A stretch of DNA of 64,000 nucleotides from Saprospiraceae bacterium (GCA_020628645.1 JAHDES010000006.1:1-64000); one strand, 5' to 3'; shown: positions 46,662 to 55,627, counted from the stretch's first letter. Notes: a model not told the origin generated them from the sequence alone. Made by a program: numbers and translations.

Positions 46662-47066
46662 TTATTTTTGATATGGAGTGGTTACCTCTAAGCGATTATT
46701 TTCTGGATCGAGGGTTTCAAATTCATAATATCCATCTCCTGTTTTGCGTGGCCCTCTTAGAATGGGGAAGCCTGCCGCTTTGAGTTGATTCGCTTTTTCA
46801 TCAACCGCTTGCATAGAATCGACGCCAAAAGCGAGATGAATAATACCTAAATGTTGTAACTCAACAGTATCATTTTGATTTTCGGGGATACTAGGTTTTT
46901 GCATTAATTCTAAACGTGCACCAGATTGAAAGCTTAAAAAATAAGACTGAAATTGAGTTTTTTTATTGGTATACTTTTCATTAGGAACAGCATCAAAATA
47001 CTGGCAATAATAGTTTTTCAAACCTTCTAAATCATTTGTCCAAATGGCAACATGTTCTAAAATCAT
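46662..47066 (-). CDS. VOC family (glyoxalase/bleomycin resistance-like) protein
   Basis: The 134-aa single-domain protein has the VOC pattern: LEHVAIWTNDLEGLKNYYCQ, FQSGARLELMQKP, HLGIIHLAFGVDSM, DGYYEFETLDPENNRLEVT. The probable metal ligands are His4, Glu and His in the beta strands and the Glu of RLEVT. Substrate unknown; it may be lactoylglutathione lyase-like. A TACTTTTG box lies 24 bp upstream, giving a very short leader. Confidence 0.85.
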   Translation of the reverse strand: MILEHVAIWTNDLEGLKNYYCQYFDAVPNEKYTNKKTQFQSYFLSFQSGARLELMQKPSIPENQNDTVELQHLGIIHLAFGVDSMQAVDEKANQLKAAGFPILRGPRKTGDGYYEFETLDPENNRLEVTTPYQK

Positions 47067-47089
47067 AATAGAAAAATGTAATTTTAAAT

Positions 47090-47097
47090 CAAAAGTA
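47090..47097 (-). promoter_or_regulatory. Candidate -7 box TACTTTTG for the VOC gene
   Basis: The minus strand reads TACTTTTG, 24 bp upstream of ATG 47066. A TTTTG lies about 10 nt upstream rather than at the normal distance. Confidence 0.35.
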
Positions 47098-47133
47098 AGT
47101 AGGCGGACAAAATTACTTGTATGAAAATAACTG

Positions 47134-47190
47134 CCCTCATAAAAATCATAAATAATTGATGGTAAGAAGATTATGTTGATTTTTTGAGGG
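47134..47190. terminator. Imperfect inverted repeat between VOC and CAT-like genes
   Basis: CCCTCATAAAAATCA (47134-47148) pairs with TGATTTTTTGAGGG (47177-47190) with one bulge. It lies downstream of the CAT-like gene and may end its transcription; the loop is long (28 nt). Confidence 0.35.
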
Positions 47191-47248
47191 ATTACAAGGT
47201 ATTTTTCATACTAATTTTTCTGCCGATAAACTTATCCGTATAAACGGG

Positions 47249-47887
47249 CTATAAAAACTGCTCAAATGAATTTGCCAGCTCTTGAAATTCTTGAAAATAC
47301 TTCCCCATATGCCCTCCATCGACTACAGCATGATGTGCCTGTACGGCTAACGGCATTTTAATTGTACCATTTTCTTCAAAATATTTTCCCCAAGTAATTC
47401 GAGGAACAGAATCAATTGCAGGGCAATGCATAGCATGTTGTAAACTAGTAAATGAAACCCAAGGAATGGTAGATAAAAATAGAAAATCATCACGCCCTTC
47501 TTCATCTTCCATGGAGGGATTCGTTTTCATATTATTAATTTGTGCTATTGCAGCTTTGGCAAAAGAAGTATAATTTGCAACATAATCTACATAACAAAAA
47601 CTGAAAACATCTGTTCCTTCAGTCAAAACAGAAAACGAAGGATGAACACTGTTATGTTCTACTACTTTCCCCTCGCGAATACGATATCGAAAAGCTGAAA
47701 TTGAATTGGCTACCGCACTTATGAGATAAACAATGGTAGGCGTAAAGGACAAATTATCCTTTTTTATCGTTCTAAGAAGAGCACTTATATCTACATTTGA
47801 ACATAAATTAAAATGTGGTTGACTCATTCGATTAAAAAAATCAAAATGACGTTGACGATGTGGGTTGGTAAACTTAATCTCTCTCAT
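47249..47887 (-). CDS. Chloramphenicol acetyltransferase-like (CatA family) protein
   Basis: The protein is 212 aa from ATG 47887 (MREIKFTN); ATG 47908 only adds seven residues. The CAT fold is recognisable through HFDFFNRMSQPHFNLCSNVD, the Ser-containing LSTIPWVSFTSL and the C-terminal catalytic HHAVVDGGHMG (family consensus HHAVCDGFH). Clinical-type CAT enzymes acetylate chloramphenicol with acetyl-CoA; chromosomal homologues in Bacteroidota often have unknown substrates. Resistance is not shown by sequence alone. The 427 bp upstream hold no feature I could identify. Confidence 0.85.
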   Translation of the reverse strand: MREIKFTNPHRQRHFDFFNRMSQPHFNLCSNVDISALLRTIKKDNLSFTPTIVYLISAVANSISAFRYRIREGKVVEHNSVHPSFSVLTEGTDVFSFCYVDYVANYTSFAKAAIAQINNMKTNPSMEDEEGRDDFLFLSTIPWVSFTSLQHAMHCPAIDSVPRITWGKYFEENGTIKMPLAVQAHHAVVDGGHMGKYFQEFQELANSFEQFL

Positions 47888-47908
47888 AGAACCAAGAATT
47901 ACTTGCAA

Positions 47909-48334
47909 GTAAAAGACTTTAACAAAAGCGAAGATACTATTTTCAAGAATAAGCGTATCAGCGACTTTTATTTATAAGTTTTTATTTTAATATTTGTATT
48001 CGATTTAGAGTTTGTTTAAAAAAATGATTTTCAGTTGATGTAAATTTAAACATACTCCTAGAAGTATCCATAAACCACTACCTCAGTCACGAGAACAAAC
48101 TTTATTCGTGCCTAATTACTCAAATAACCTACTGTAACTAAAATCTACATTAAAACACTAGAGTTAAATTTACGCCGCCAATTCCAGTTCTGATAAGATG
48201 AATTACCAAAAAACAAGCAATCTATAATTGAGAAAATTTGATTATTAGATTTTTATGGTATAAACTAAAACATAAAACCCAATTAAAGGGTATAATGAAA
48301 GAGTTTCTATTAATTTGAGAGAAGCTAACGTTAT
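47909..48334. other. Intergenic region, no feature recognised
   Basis: AT-rich sequence between the divergent CAT-like and DUF2304 genes. No clear promoter box, RNA or repeat was seen. Confidence 0.5.
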
Positions 48335-48742
48335 ATGCAGTTTGAAATTTATCAATGGCTAGTACCACTAATCGGGATATTTTACATTTCCCGAACCATC
48401 TACCAGTACACGCAACACAGGCGTAGTGCTTTTGGAACTGCTATTTGGATATTTTTTTGGCTGGCTATTATGTTATTGGCCATTATTCCAAATGCTGTAT
48501 CTAATAAATTGGCACTTCTTCTGGGCTTTAAAAGTAATGTAACAGCTATTATTTTTGTGGCTTTAGGACTCTTATTTTTGTTTGTATTTTATCTTTCTTC
48601 CACAGTAGAACGTCTAGAAGGTCAAATTACCGAATTAGTACGTAAAATTGCTTTAGAGGAGATTGAAAAAGAAATGAATAAAACACCTAGTCTTCAAAAC
48701 AAACGAAAAGGCAAAACTCCCAAAAAGCAGCGCAGTGCATGA
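48335..48742 (+). CDS. DUF2304 family small membrane protein
   Basis: The 135-aa protein has three membrane segments (WLVPLIGIFYISRTIY, IWIFFWLAIMLLAIIPNAVS, NVTAIIFVALGLLFLFVFYL), then a helix (VERLEGQITELVRKIALEEI) and a basic tail, matching DUF2304. In many genomes this family sits next to glycosyltransferases in surface-polysaccharide loci, as here: its stop overlaps the start of the GT4 gene by 4 bp. It may be a membrane partner of the pathway (inference). Confidence 0.85.
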   Translation: MQFEIYQWLVPLIGIFYISRTIYQYTQHRRSAFGTAIWIFFWLAIMLLAIIPNAVSNKLALLLGFKSNVTAIIFVALGLLFLFVFYLSSTVERLEGQITELVRKIALEEIEKEMNKTPSLQNKRKGKTPKKQRSA

Positions 48743-49830
48743 ATATTCTTTTCGTACTCGAAAATTATTATCCCAATATTGGGGGGGTAGAGACTTTATT
48801 CAAAACCTTAGTGGAACGATTAGCTGCTCAAGGACATCAGGTCACAGTACTCACTACACAATTAGAAAAAGATCATCCAAGAAGAGAAGATCATAAAAAT
48901 CTCCTTATTTTAAGATACCCATTTTGGAATCGGTACTTTTTTACTTTTTTTGCTTTTTTTCCAATCGTAAAAATTATAAGACGCGCGGATATAGTACATA
49001 CCACCTCTTACAATGCTGCTTTACCAGCTTTCTTTGCAGCCTTTTTTTTCCAAAAGAAAATTATCGTAACTTTTCACGAAGTCTGGAGTGATTTATGGTT
49101 TCGTCTACCTTTTATGAGTGGGGCAGGACGATATTTACATTGGTTGTTTGAACAGTTTCTGCTTCGTCTGCCTTTTCATCGGTTTGTAGCCGTCTCCGAA
49201 AATACTGCCAACGCATTAGTAAAGAATGGAGTGCGAAAAAGTCGAATTGTAGTCAATTACAACGGAATTAATTATACTGAATTTAAACCTAGAAAAGAAC
49301 TCCCTCAAAATGACAAATTTACGTATACTTTTTTTGGTAGATTGGGGGCTTCTAAAGGTTTAAACATCATAATAGATGCAGCCGCCATAATGAAACGTCA
49401 ATATCCCAATACGATTTTTCAATTTATTATACCAACTAGTCCAACCCATTTTTTTAAGGAAATCATGGATTTATTAGAAGAAAAAGACTTATTAGCTTAC
49501 ACTCAACTAGCACATGATTTACCTTTTGAAGAATTGAAAGCAAGAATAAAAGCGTCTGATTGTGTTGTCATTCCTTCGTATAGTGAAGGCTTTTGCTATG
49601 CAGCAGTTGAAACGATGGCAATGAATGTTCCTATTATTTCATCGGATCAAGCAGCACTAAAAGAAGTCATCTCAGGGAAATTTATTAAAATGAAAACACA
49701 TGATGCAAATGGATTAGTGGTAGCACTAGAAAAAGCCATGCAAGGACAATGGGAACAAACGCCTCTACGAAAATATGAACTTTCAGAAACGGTACAACGC
49801 TACCAAGCGATTTATGAACAACTCCTTTAA
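48739..49830 (+). CDS. GT4-family glycosyltransferase
   Basis: The 363-aa GT-B enzyme opens with FVLENYYPNIGGVETLFKTL (acceptor-side Gly-rich loop). The C-terminal donor domain has FGRLGASKGLNIIIDAA and the SYSEGFCYAAVETMAM E-x7-E motif used by retaining GT4 enzymes to hold the nucleotide sugar. A short hydrophobic/aromatic stretch (FFTFFAFFPIVKII) may attach it to the membrane. Donor and acceptor are unknown; it probably builds a surface glycan in the cytoplasm. It is co-translated with the DUF2304 gene. Confidence 0.9.
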   Translation: MNILFVLENYYPNIGGVETLFKTLVERLAAQGHQVTVLTTQLEKDHPRREDHKNLLILRYPFWNRYFFTFFAFFPIVKIIRRADIVHTTSYNAALPAFFAAFFFQKKIIVTFHEVWSDLWFRLPFMSGAGRYLHWLFEQFLLRLPFHRFVAVSENTANALVKNGVRKSRIVVNYNGINYTEFKPRKELPQNDKFTYTFFGRLGASKGLNIIIDAAAIMKRQYPNTIFQFIIPTSPTHFFKEIMDLLEEKDLLAYTQLAHDLPFEELKARIKASDCVVIPSYSEGFCYAAVETMAMNVPIISSDQAALKEVISGKFIKMKTHDANGLVVALEKAMQGQWEQTPLRKYELSETVQRYQAIYEQLL

Positions 49831-49907
49831 TGCATGGGATGAACAGCATATTTATGAATCTTAAATTAACACATAAGGGAATGATTAAATAAAGTGCATA
49901 AGAAGAT

Positions 49908-50009
49908 AGAAAATAATTTGCATTTTCGGGTATAAGTGTATTCCATGCCCTTATCCACACAAAATTCCTTAGAATTTTGTAAATCCACTTATTCACAAAT
50001 TTCAAACAA
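49908..50009 (+). promoter_or_regulatory. Conserved leader element with ACAAAATTC hairpin (copy 2)
   Basis: This carries TTTGCATTTTCGGGTATAAG, then hairpin ACAAAATTC-CTTA-GAATTTTGT (49959-49980), then AAATCCACTT and TTTCAAACAA right before ATG 50010. Same orientation and order relative to the start codon as copy 1 at 44012-44100, although the downstream genes are unrelated. This suggests a shared regulatory leader or an inserted repeat. Confidence 0.6.
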
Positions 50010-51116
50010 ATGAAACGGATTGCCATACTTGCAGACCCTTTGGATACGCAATCTGCGGGAATACATGTTTATACCAGAGCGTTGATTCGTGCTTTGACTA
50101 CCATAGATCGACAAAATGAATACCTTATTATAAGAGCATGTGCAAAAAATGAATTTCCAAATACAGAAGAAATTGTAGTACCTATTCGTTCCTTTCCTCC
50201 TCTTCATCTTCGTTGGCGACAATTCACGAGCATCCCTTCATTATTGCGAAAAGCGAAGGTAGACTTGGTGATTGAACCAGCTCACTTTGGACCATTTAAT
50301 TTACCCTCAACGATCAAGCGTATAACAGTAATACATGATTTGACGCCCATACTATTTCCTGCTTATCATGGACGATTAAGTCATTGGATGCATCGTTTTT
50401 TGTTACCTTCTATATTAAGGAATGCAGATCATATCATTACAAATTCTAATTGTACTACAAAAGATATAGCACGACTTTATCCGTTTACGAATGAAAAAAT
50501 GACGGCTATTCCTTTGGGAAAGCAATTGTTATTTCAGCCTCAAAATGATGCTCTTATTTTAGAAAAATATGGACTTCAATCTCCTTATTTTCTATTTGTT
50601 GGAACATTAGAACCCAGAAAAAATTTACAAACCCTTCTAAAAGCATTTGAGCAATTCAAAGTACAAAATCCTAGTTTGCCTCATCAACTTGTTTTAGTAG
50701 GACAGCAAGGTTGGAAAAATAATGCTCTTTCTGAACAACTACTACAATCACCATTTAAAAAAGAGATCGTAAAATTGGGTTTTGTTCCTCTAGAAGATTT
50801 ACCAGCGCTTTATTCTCAGGCTACAGCATTTGTTTATCCTTCCCATTATGAAGGTTTTGGATTGCCCGTATTGGAGGCGATGGCTTGCGGGGCGGTGGTG
50901 ATAAGTTCTAATACTTCGAGCTTGCCAGAAGTAGGAGGGAAGGCGGCTTTATATTTTTCACCAGAAGATACGGAAGCATTAGTAATATTACTTGAAAGAG
51001 TTAGTCAAGAATCGGAGATGGTAAATCAGTTAAGAAAGCGGTCGCTTCAACAAGCGGGTTTATTTAGTTGGGAAAAAATGGCGAGAACATTTTTAGAAGT
51101 AATCAATACATTTTAA
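50010..51116 (+). CDS. GT4-family glycosyltransferase
   Basis: The 368-aa GT-B enzyme has an N-terminal acceptor domain (RIAILADPLDTQSAGIHVYT, TVIHDLTPILFP, HIITNSNCTTKDI) and a donor domain with FVGTLEPRKNLQTLLKAF, VYPSHYEGFGLPVLEAMACG (E-x7-E) and SSLPEVGG. It resembles mannosyl/rhamnosyl transferases of O-antigen or capsule loci; the sugar cannot be assigned. It has its own leader (49908-50009), separate from the GT gene upstream. Its last 4 bp overlap the convergent GT2 gene. Confidence 0.9.
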   Translation: MKRIAILADPLDTQSAGIHVYTRALIRALTTIDRQNEYLIIRACAKNEFPNTEEIVVPIRSFPPLHLRWRQFTSIPSLLRKAKVDLVIEPAHFGPFNLPSTIKRITVIHDLTPILFPAYHGRLSHWMHRFLLPSILRNADHIITNSNCTTKDIARLYPFTNEKMTAIPLGKQLLFQPQNDALILEKYGLQSPYFLFVGTLEPRKNLQTLLKAFEQFKVQNPSLPHQLVLVGQQGWKNNALSEQLLQSPFKKEIVKLGFVPLEDLPALYSQATAFVYPSHYEGFGLPVLEAMACGAVVISSNTSSLPEVGGKAALYFSPEDTEALVILLERVSQESEMVNQLRKRSLQQAGLFSWEKMARTFLEVINTF

Positions 51117-52150
51117 TACTGCTCCAGCTCTGTTTCTTTTCGTAGAATAATATACTTCCAAAATCGCTTGATATCAAACCATAAGAAAAATTGCATTTTT
51201 TGAAGAATTTTCCAAGAAGAGATAGGGCGATGCTTTTTATAAAAAGTGCGTCTTGCAGCAAGAATAGTTTTACGATTTTTAAAAATAGTACGATACCACG
51301 CATCGAGCATGATCTTTAAAAATTTAGGACGTATAAATACGATGTCTATTATAATAATGCTTCCATATTTAAAAAGAAAAGAAGGAAGATTAAGGAGTAA
51401 AACCCAAAACGGCATTAGTTTGAAATAGGCATAAAAGATATTGAGTTGTATTTTTAAGATATATTCATAGTTTAAAATTTTTTTAATGGACTGTTTGACT
51501 TTATGTTTTACAACAGCCGTAGGTTCAAAGATGGTATCATACCCTAAAATATTTGCTCGAACGCCTAATTCTGCATCTTCATAACCTGTTTCAAAGTATT
51601 CATCAAAAATTCCAATTGCTCGAAGCATATCAGTGCGATAGATAGCTGCTCCTGCGCAGGCACCAATATTAGATGTTCGTTTTTGAAATAAATCAACAGA
51701 TTCAGCATGACCGATAGGAATAATTTCTGCGGTATTCAGCATCAAATGCCCAGCATTATCCATTTGGTCAGGTTTGAAATAGTTAATCATTTTGCTTGTT
51801 ACCATACCAGCTTGTGTATCTATGGCCGCCTGATATAAATTTTCCAACCAATCAGGAGCTACTTCTGTATCATTGTTTAATAAGATGATATGCGAATAGT
51901 CTTCTTTTAAAAGCTGACGTAAAATTTCATTATTTCCTTTAGTGAAACCGAGGTTTTCCTTGTTTAGATGAAGGATTATTTGAGGATGATTAGAATAAAG
52001 TTGCTTTAGACGGGTAACGTTTTCTAAATTTGAGCCATTATCTACTAGATGGATGATAAAATCTTGATGAGTTTGTTGGAAAAGTGCATTCATACACATT
52101 TCAGTATCTTGGATACCATTCCAATTTAAAGTGATGATGGGAATGCACAT
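51113..52150 (-). CDS. GT2-family glycosyltransferase
   Basis: The 345-aa GT-A enzyme has an N-terminal nucleotide-sugar domain (IPIITLNWNGIQDTEMCMNA, LVDNGS, ILLNNDTEVAPDWLENL with the NDTE/DxD-type site) and FDEYFETGYEDAELGVRANI, the ED acceptor motif of rhamnosyltransferase-like GT2 proteins. A hydrophobic stretch (LMPFWVLLLNLPSFLF) near residue 240 may contact the membrane. A TACCTTTG box lies 76 bp upstream. It belongs to the same glycan locus but on the opposite strand. Confidence 0.9.
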   Translation of the reverse strand: MCIPIITLNWNGIQDTEMCMNALFQQTHQDFIIHLVDNGSNLENVTRLKQLYSNHPQIILHLNKENLGFTKGNNEILRQLLKEDYSHIILLNNDTEVAPDWLENLYQAAIDTQAGMVTSKMINYFKPDQMDNAGHLMLNTAEIIPIGHAESVDLFQKRTSNIGACAGAAIYRTDMLRAIGIFDEYFETGYEDAELGVRANILGYDTIFEPTAVVKHKVKQSIKKILNYEYILKIQLNIFYAYFKLMPFWVLLLNLPSFLFKYGSIIIIDIVFIRPKFLKIMLDAWYRTIFKNRKTILAARRTFYKKHRPISSWKILQKMQFFLWFDIKRFWKYIILRKETELEQY

Positions 52151-52210
52151 GAGGATTAATTGTTAAATAATTTTATTTTCGAATCCATTCAGATAACTAT
52201 TATTTTTTGC

Positions 52211-52218
52211 TATATTTG
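52211..52218 (+). promoter_or_regulatory. Candidate -7 box TATATTTG
   Basis: TATATTTG fits TAnnTTTG and points toward the S74 gene, but the leader would be about 360 nt, so another promoter may be nearer. Confidence 0.3.
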
Positions 52219-52225
52219 TTACGTA

Positions 52226-52233
52226 CAAAGGTA
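52226..52233 (-). promoter_or_regulatory. Candidate -7 box TACCTTTG for the GT2 gene
   Basis: The minus strand reads TACCTTTG, a full match to the Bacteroidota consensus, 76 bp upstream of ATG 52150. Confidence 0.45.
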
Positions 52234-52579
52234 AGCCACAAAAAACCAAAATGAAAAACTTACCTAATGCAGCTACCCTTCAAAACTACGAATTTATCTG
52301 TGTTTGAGTTTCGAAAGACAAATATCCTAAGTTTGTTTGGATAGCAAAAATTACTACTACTTACGCTTTTTAAAAAATTCTCCACTTGTTGGGGGACACT
52401 ATTCTAGTTATTTACACTTTACTTGTGAAGTGTCTGATGATACTAGATTTTTTATCATTGTTAATGAAGTCAGCAGACTTTGTTAGCCTATTATTTTTAT
52501 GGATAAAATGGACATGCACCGTCCAATCAAATATAATTTATTAATTGTAAACCAATTCTTAACCTTAAAAAAAATCACA

Positions 52580-54142
52580 ATGAACAAATTAATTTTAACC
52601 TTATCTTTCATTGTATCTATTTCATTACTTTTTGCACAAACAGAACAAATTGATCCAGCAGCGCCACAAACAGAAGAAGTTACCCCAATTGAAGACCCTT
52701 CAGGTATGAAGAAAGCCCAAGCGCAACAAAAAGCACATCATACACAAATAGAAGCACGTAAAGCAAACCCTGAACTTCAGAAGGCTTCTGCTCCTGGGGA
52801 TGAAGGCTTAAATGTGGAGCGCGGAAATCACGTAAAATTCACTGGAGATGGTTATGCGATCTTTGGAGATAATACCAGCTTTAATATAGCCACAGATGGA
52901 GCCAATATTGAAGCACGTAATGGGTTGTCAAATTTAGATGAAATCTTGTACTTAAACTATTGGGACGGAGATGTCTACGTAGGTACAGGTTCAGACAATC
53001 CATCAGATACTTATATTGGTACTTCTTCTACGAATACAGGATTTTTAAACGCCTACAATACCTTATATGTAGATGGAAATGCAGATGAAGTAGGGGTAGG
53101 AACATCTACTCCGAGTACTAAATTCCATGTTCAAGCCGATGGTTATTCTGAGATGGCACGTTTTCAAAGTGATGTGGGGAGCAAATGGATAAGTTTTTAT
53201 GATGGAGCAGATCGTCAAGGAATTATTTGGAATACAGGGGCAGATATGGTATTCCGAGCAGATAATGCAGGAGGATCAGTACGTTTACAAACGGATGGTT
53301 TCAATGATCGTTTAATTGCCAATGCGACAGGAGTAGGGATCAGTACAACACCAGCTACTAAACTGCATACTACAGTAGAAAATGCGACGAATATTACTTG
53401 TGAGGTTACTGATGATGGTGTGCAAACTACAGTAGGAGGTGGTTCTGCTATACAAGTAGAATCCTTATATAAAGGACTAGATGTAGATTTGAATTCTGCT
53501 GATTTAACAGGAACGCGTTATGGTGTAAATGTAGATAATTTTATCAGTGGAACTTCAGGTGTAACTACAGGAAGCCATTACGGAGGTTATTTCTATACTA
53601 GTGGTGCTCGTACAGGATCGAATTATAGTGTATATGGAGATGAAGGGGCTACGGATGCAGATATAGCCAATTGGGGCGTATATTGTCGTGGAGCAGGATT
53701 TATTACCTCTAGCTGGACAACTTCCGATCAAAAGCTGAAAAACAATATACAAGACATAGCAGGAGCATTGGATCAAATCAATCTATTGAGACCAAAGACG
53801 TATACTTATGATCGAATAGCGTATAAGAATATGAATTTACCAGAAGGCGATCAAATGGGATTCATTGCACAAGATTTAGAGCAAGTATTTCCATCTTTAA
53901 TTCGAGATGCTGAATCGCCAGAGATTACAGCCGAGCAAGCAGCGAACTCAGATCGAGAAGCTTCTCCAGCAGTTGCTTTTAAAGCAGTAAATCATCAGCC
54001 TTTAATAGCATTATTAACGAAGGGAATCCAGGAGTTGTCACAGGAAAATGTTTTATTGAAGCAACAATTAGATCAACAACAACAGATGATGACTGAATTA
54101 AGAGCAGAGATGAATGCTATAAAGGCTTCAGTAAATAAGTAA
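52580..54142 (+). CDS. Secreted protein with tail-fiber S74 (intramolecular chaperone) domain
   Basis: The protein is 520 aa from ATG 52580, directly before the signal peptide (MNKLILTLSFIVSISLLFAQ); ATG 52499 only adds a leader. The middle is beta-rich with phage-fiber-like repeats (VGVGTSTPSTKFHVQADG, VGISTTPATKLHT). The C-terminal S74 domain begins TSDQKLKNNIQDIAGALDQI, followed by RPKTYTYDRIAY and GDQMGFIAQDLEQVFPSLI. In phage spikes this domain helps trimer folding and cuts itself off. It ends in a coiled coil (ELSQENVLLKQQLDQQQQMM) and has no T9SS sorting domain. It is followed by a strong terminator. Confidence 0.9.
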   Translation: MNKLILTLSFIVSISLLFAQTEQIDPAAPQTEEVTPIEDPSGMKKAQAQQKAHHTQIEARKANPELQKASAPGDEGLNVERGNHVKFTGDGYAIFGDNTSFNIATDGANIEARNGLSNLDEILYLNYWDGDVYVGTGSDNPSDTYIGTSSTNTGFLNAYNTLYVDGNADEVGVGTSTPSTKFHVQADGYSEMARFQSDVGSKWISFYDGADRQGIIWNTGADMVFRADNAGGSVRLQTDGFNDRLIANATGVGISTTPATKLHTTVENATNITCEVTDDGVQTTVGGGSAIQVESLYKGLDVDLNSADLTGTRYGVNVDNFISGTSGVTTGSHYGGYFYTSGARTGSNYSVYGDEGATDADIANWGVYCRGAGFITSSWTTSDQKLKNNIQDIAGALDQINLLRPKTYTYDRIAYKNMNLPEGDQMGFIAQDLEQVFPSLIRDAESPEITAEQAANSDREASPAVAFKAVNHQPLIALLTKGIQELSQENVLLKQQLDQQQQMMTELRAEMNAIKASVNK

Positions 54143-54157
54143 AAAAAGCATGAGTAG

Positions 54158-54190
54158 CAAGTAGGTGAAAAACACCTACTTGTTTGTTTG
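54158..54190 (+). terminator. Rho-independent terminator after the S74 gene
   Basis: A perfect 10-bp stem CAAGTAGGTG/CACCTACTTG with an AAAAA loop, then TTTGTTTG, 15 bp after the stop codon. Confidence 0.85.
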
Positions 54191-54538
54191 AAACAAATAA
54201 GGATTGCCTTTCTAGTGAAAAATAAAGATAGAGGTGAAAAAAAAATATTGTTTTTTTGGATTTTAAAAAATAAGCCTTATCTTTATGATGTCTTGATAAC
54301 AAAAGACAATTCTTCAAAGGATATTCTTTACTATATTATATCCGGCTTATTCCAATTCTTTATTATTTTACTGTTTTATTAAGTTAGAACAAGACAAGCA
54401 TTTTATTATGTCTTGTTGAAAAAAAAAATACTACAATCGCTGTATTCATGATTATAGGATTGTCTGTATAAAGAACGGTGCATGTTCTAACCTTATCAAA
54501 TATTTTATTTTCTAACACAAATCAAAAAAGATTTAATC
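54191..54538. other. Intergenic region, no gene recognised
   Basis: AT-rich sequence before the second S74 gene. An open frame at 54188-54382 lacks a canonical start other than TTG and overlaps the terminator; I do not accept it. Promoter unclear. Confidence 0.5.
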
Positions 54539-55627
54539 ATGAGAAATGTATTATTAACTTTTTCTTTATTATTATGCTTTGGTATGTCTTTCGGGCAACT
54601 AAAGGTAGTCGCTAGTGGAAATGTAGGTGTAAACAATGCAACACCTGATGCAAACGCAGTTCTTCACATTAACAATAGAGCTACAGGTGAATTTGTTTTA
54701 AGAACTACATCTACGGGAGGAAACACTTTGTTTGATGTACAGGAAGGTGGTATTGGAGCAGGTAATTTTTTCATATATGACAATACTGGTACAAAAACAA
54801 TTCAGTTTGCTGGTCAAGGTAAGTTCTTTATTGATTCTCCAGGTAATGTGGGTATCGATCAACAGAATCCTTCTTTTGATTTCGAAGTAAATGGTGTTGC
54901 TGCTAAGCCTGGTGGAGGTATGTGGACAGCTACATCTGACAAACGTTCAAAAAGTAGTGTTAATAAATTCAAAGGTGGATTAGAGGAAATTATGCAAATT
55001 CGTCCTGTAATTTATACTTATAACGGTAAATTTGGTACGCCTAATAATGGTAAGGAGTATGTAGGTGTAGTTGCTCAAGAGTTACAAAAAGTTGCTCCTT
55101 TCATGGTAGAATCAGCAGTTTACAATGATGCTACGTTGGAAGAAATGGAAACTCCAGGATATGACGCAAGTAAGGATAATGAAGAATTCCTTGCTGTAGA
55201 CCCTACCGCTTTCACTTATATGTTAATAAACTCTGTACAAGAGCAACAATCATTAATTGAAGCACAAGCTGAGAAAATTGCTCAATTAGAGGAAATGATT
55301 AATAATATTTCTGTTCATGGTATTGGTTCTATTAATCAATCAGAAGTTACTTTAAATTACACAGATTTAGCAGACCTTCAGCAAAATACTCCAAATCCAT
55401 TCAATGGTTCTACTACAATTCAGTATGCTATTCCTTCAAAGGCTAATACTGCTTCTTTGAATATTTATGACATGAATGGTAAGTTATTGAAGTCAATCGC
55501 TATCAATCACGTTGGAGAAGGTCAATTGACTGTAAATGCAAATGATATTCCTTCTGGTACTTATACATATCAATTGGTTGTAGATGGTACTATGGTCTCT
55601 ACTAAAAAGATGGTTTTATCTAAATAG
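54539..55627 (+). CDS. Secreted S74-domain protein with T9SS type A sorting domain
   Basis: The 362-aa protein has a signal peptide (MRNVLLTFSLLLCFGMSFGQ), a short fiber-like part with GNVGVNNATP and GNVGIDQQNPSFDFEVNG, an S74 domain (TATSDKRSKSSVNKFKGGLE, RPVIYTYNGK, YVGVVAQELQKVAPFMV), a coiled-coil helix (SLIEAQAEKIAQLEEMI) and a C-terminal T9SS type A domain (LQQNTPNPFNGSTTIQYAIP, LNIYDMNGKLLKSI, ASGTY-like PSGTYTYQLVVDG, TKKMVLSK). Phage-tail-type folding domain joined to a T9SS export tag on a cell-surface protein. Codon use looks smoother (more preferred codons) than in the neighbours, suggesting high expression (impression, not computed). Confidence 0.92.
   Translation: MRNVLLTFSLLLCFGMSFGQLKVVASGNVGVNNATPDANAVLHINNRATGEFVLRTTSTGGNTLFDVQEGGIGAGNFFIYDNTGTKTIQFAGQGKFFIDSPGNVGIDQQNPSFDFEVNGVAAKPGGGMWTATSDKRSKSSVNKFKGGLEEIMQIRPVIYTYNGKFGTPNNGKEYVGVVAQELQKVAPFMVESAVYNDATLEEMETPGYDASKDNEEFLAVDPTAFTYMLINSVQEQQSLIEAQAEKIAQLEEMINNISVHGIGSINQSEVTLNYTDLADLQQNTPNPFNGSTTIQYAIPSKANTASLNIYDMNGKLLKSIAINHVGEGQLTVNANDIPSGTYTYQLVVDGTMVSTKKMVLSK

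Larger units (their letters stand above)
52151..52579. other. Divergent promoter region before the S74 protein gene
   Basis: Holds back-to-back -7 boxes (plus-strand TATATTTG at 52211-52218, minus-strand TACCTTTG at 52226-52233) and a short ACACTT/AAGTGT hairpin near 52414-52433. An upstream ATG at 52499 in frame with the S74 gene is taken as leader, not start. No gene was seen. Confidence 0.5.

Noticed and set aside
47249-47887. CAT-like protein as a proven chloramphenicol resistance gene
   Set aside because: Only family-level motifs are visible; chromosomal homologues often act on other substrates.
54188-54382. 64-codon plus-strand frame between the S74 genes
   Set aside because: It starts at TTG inside the terminator and has no recognisable features.
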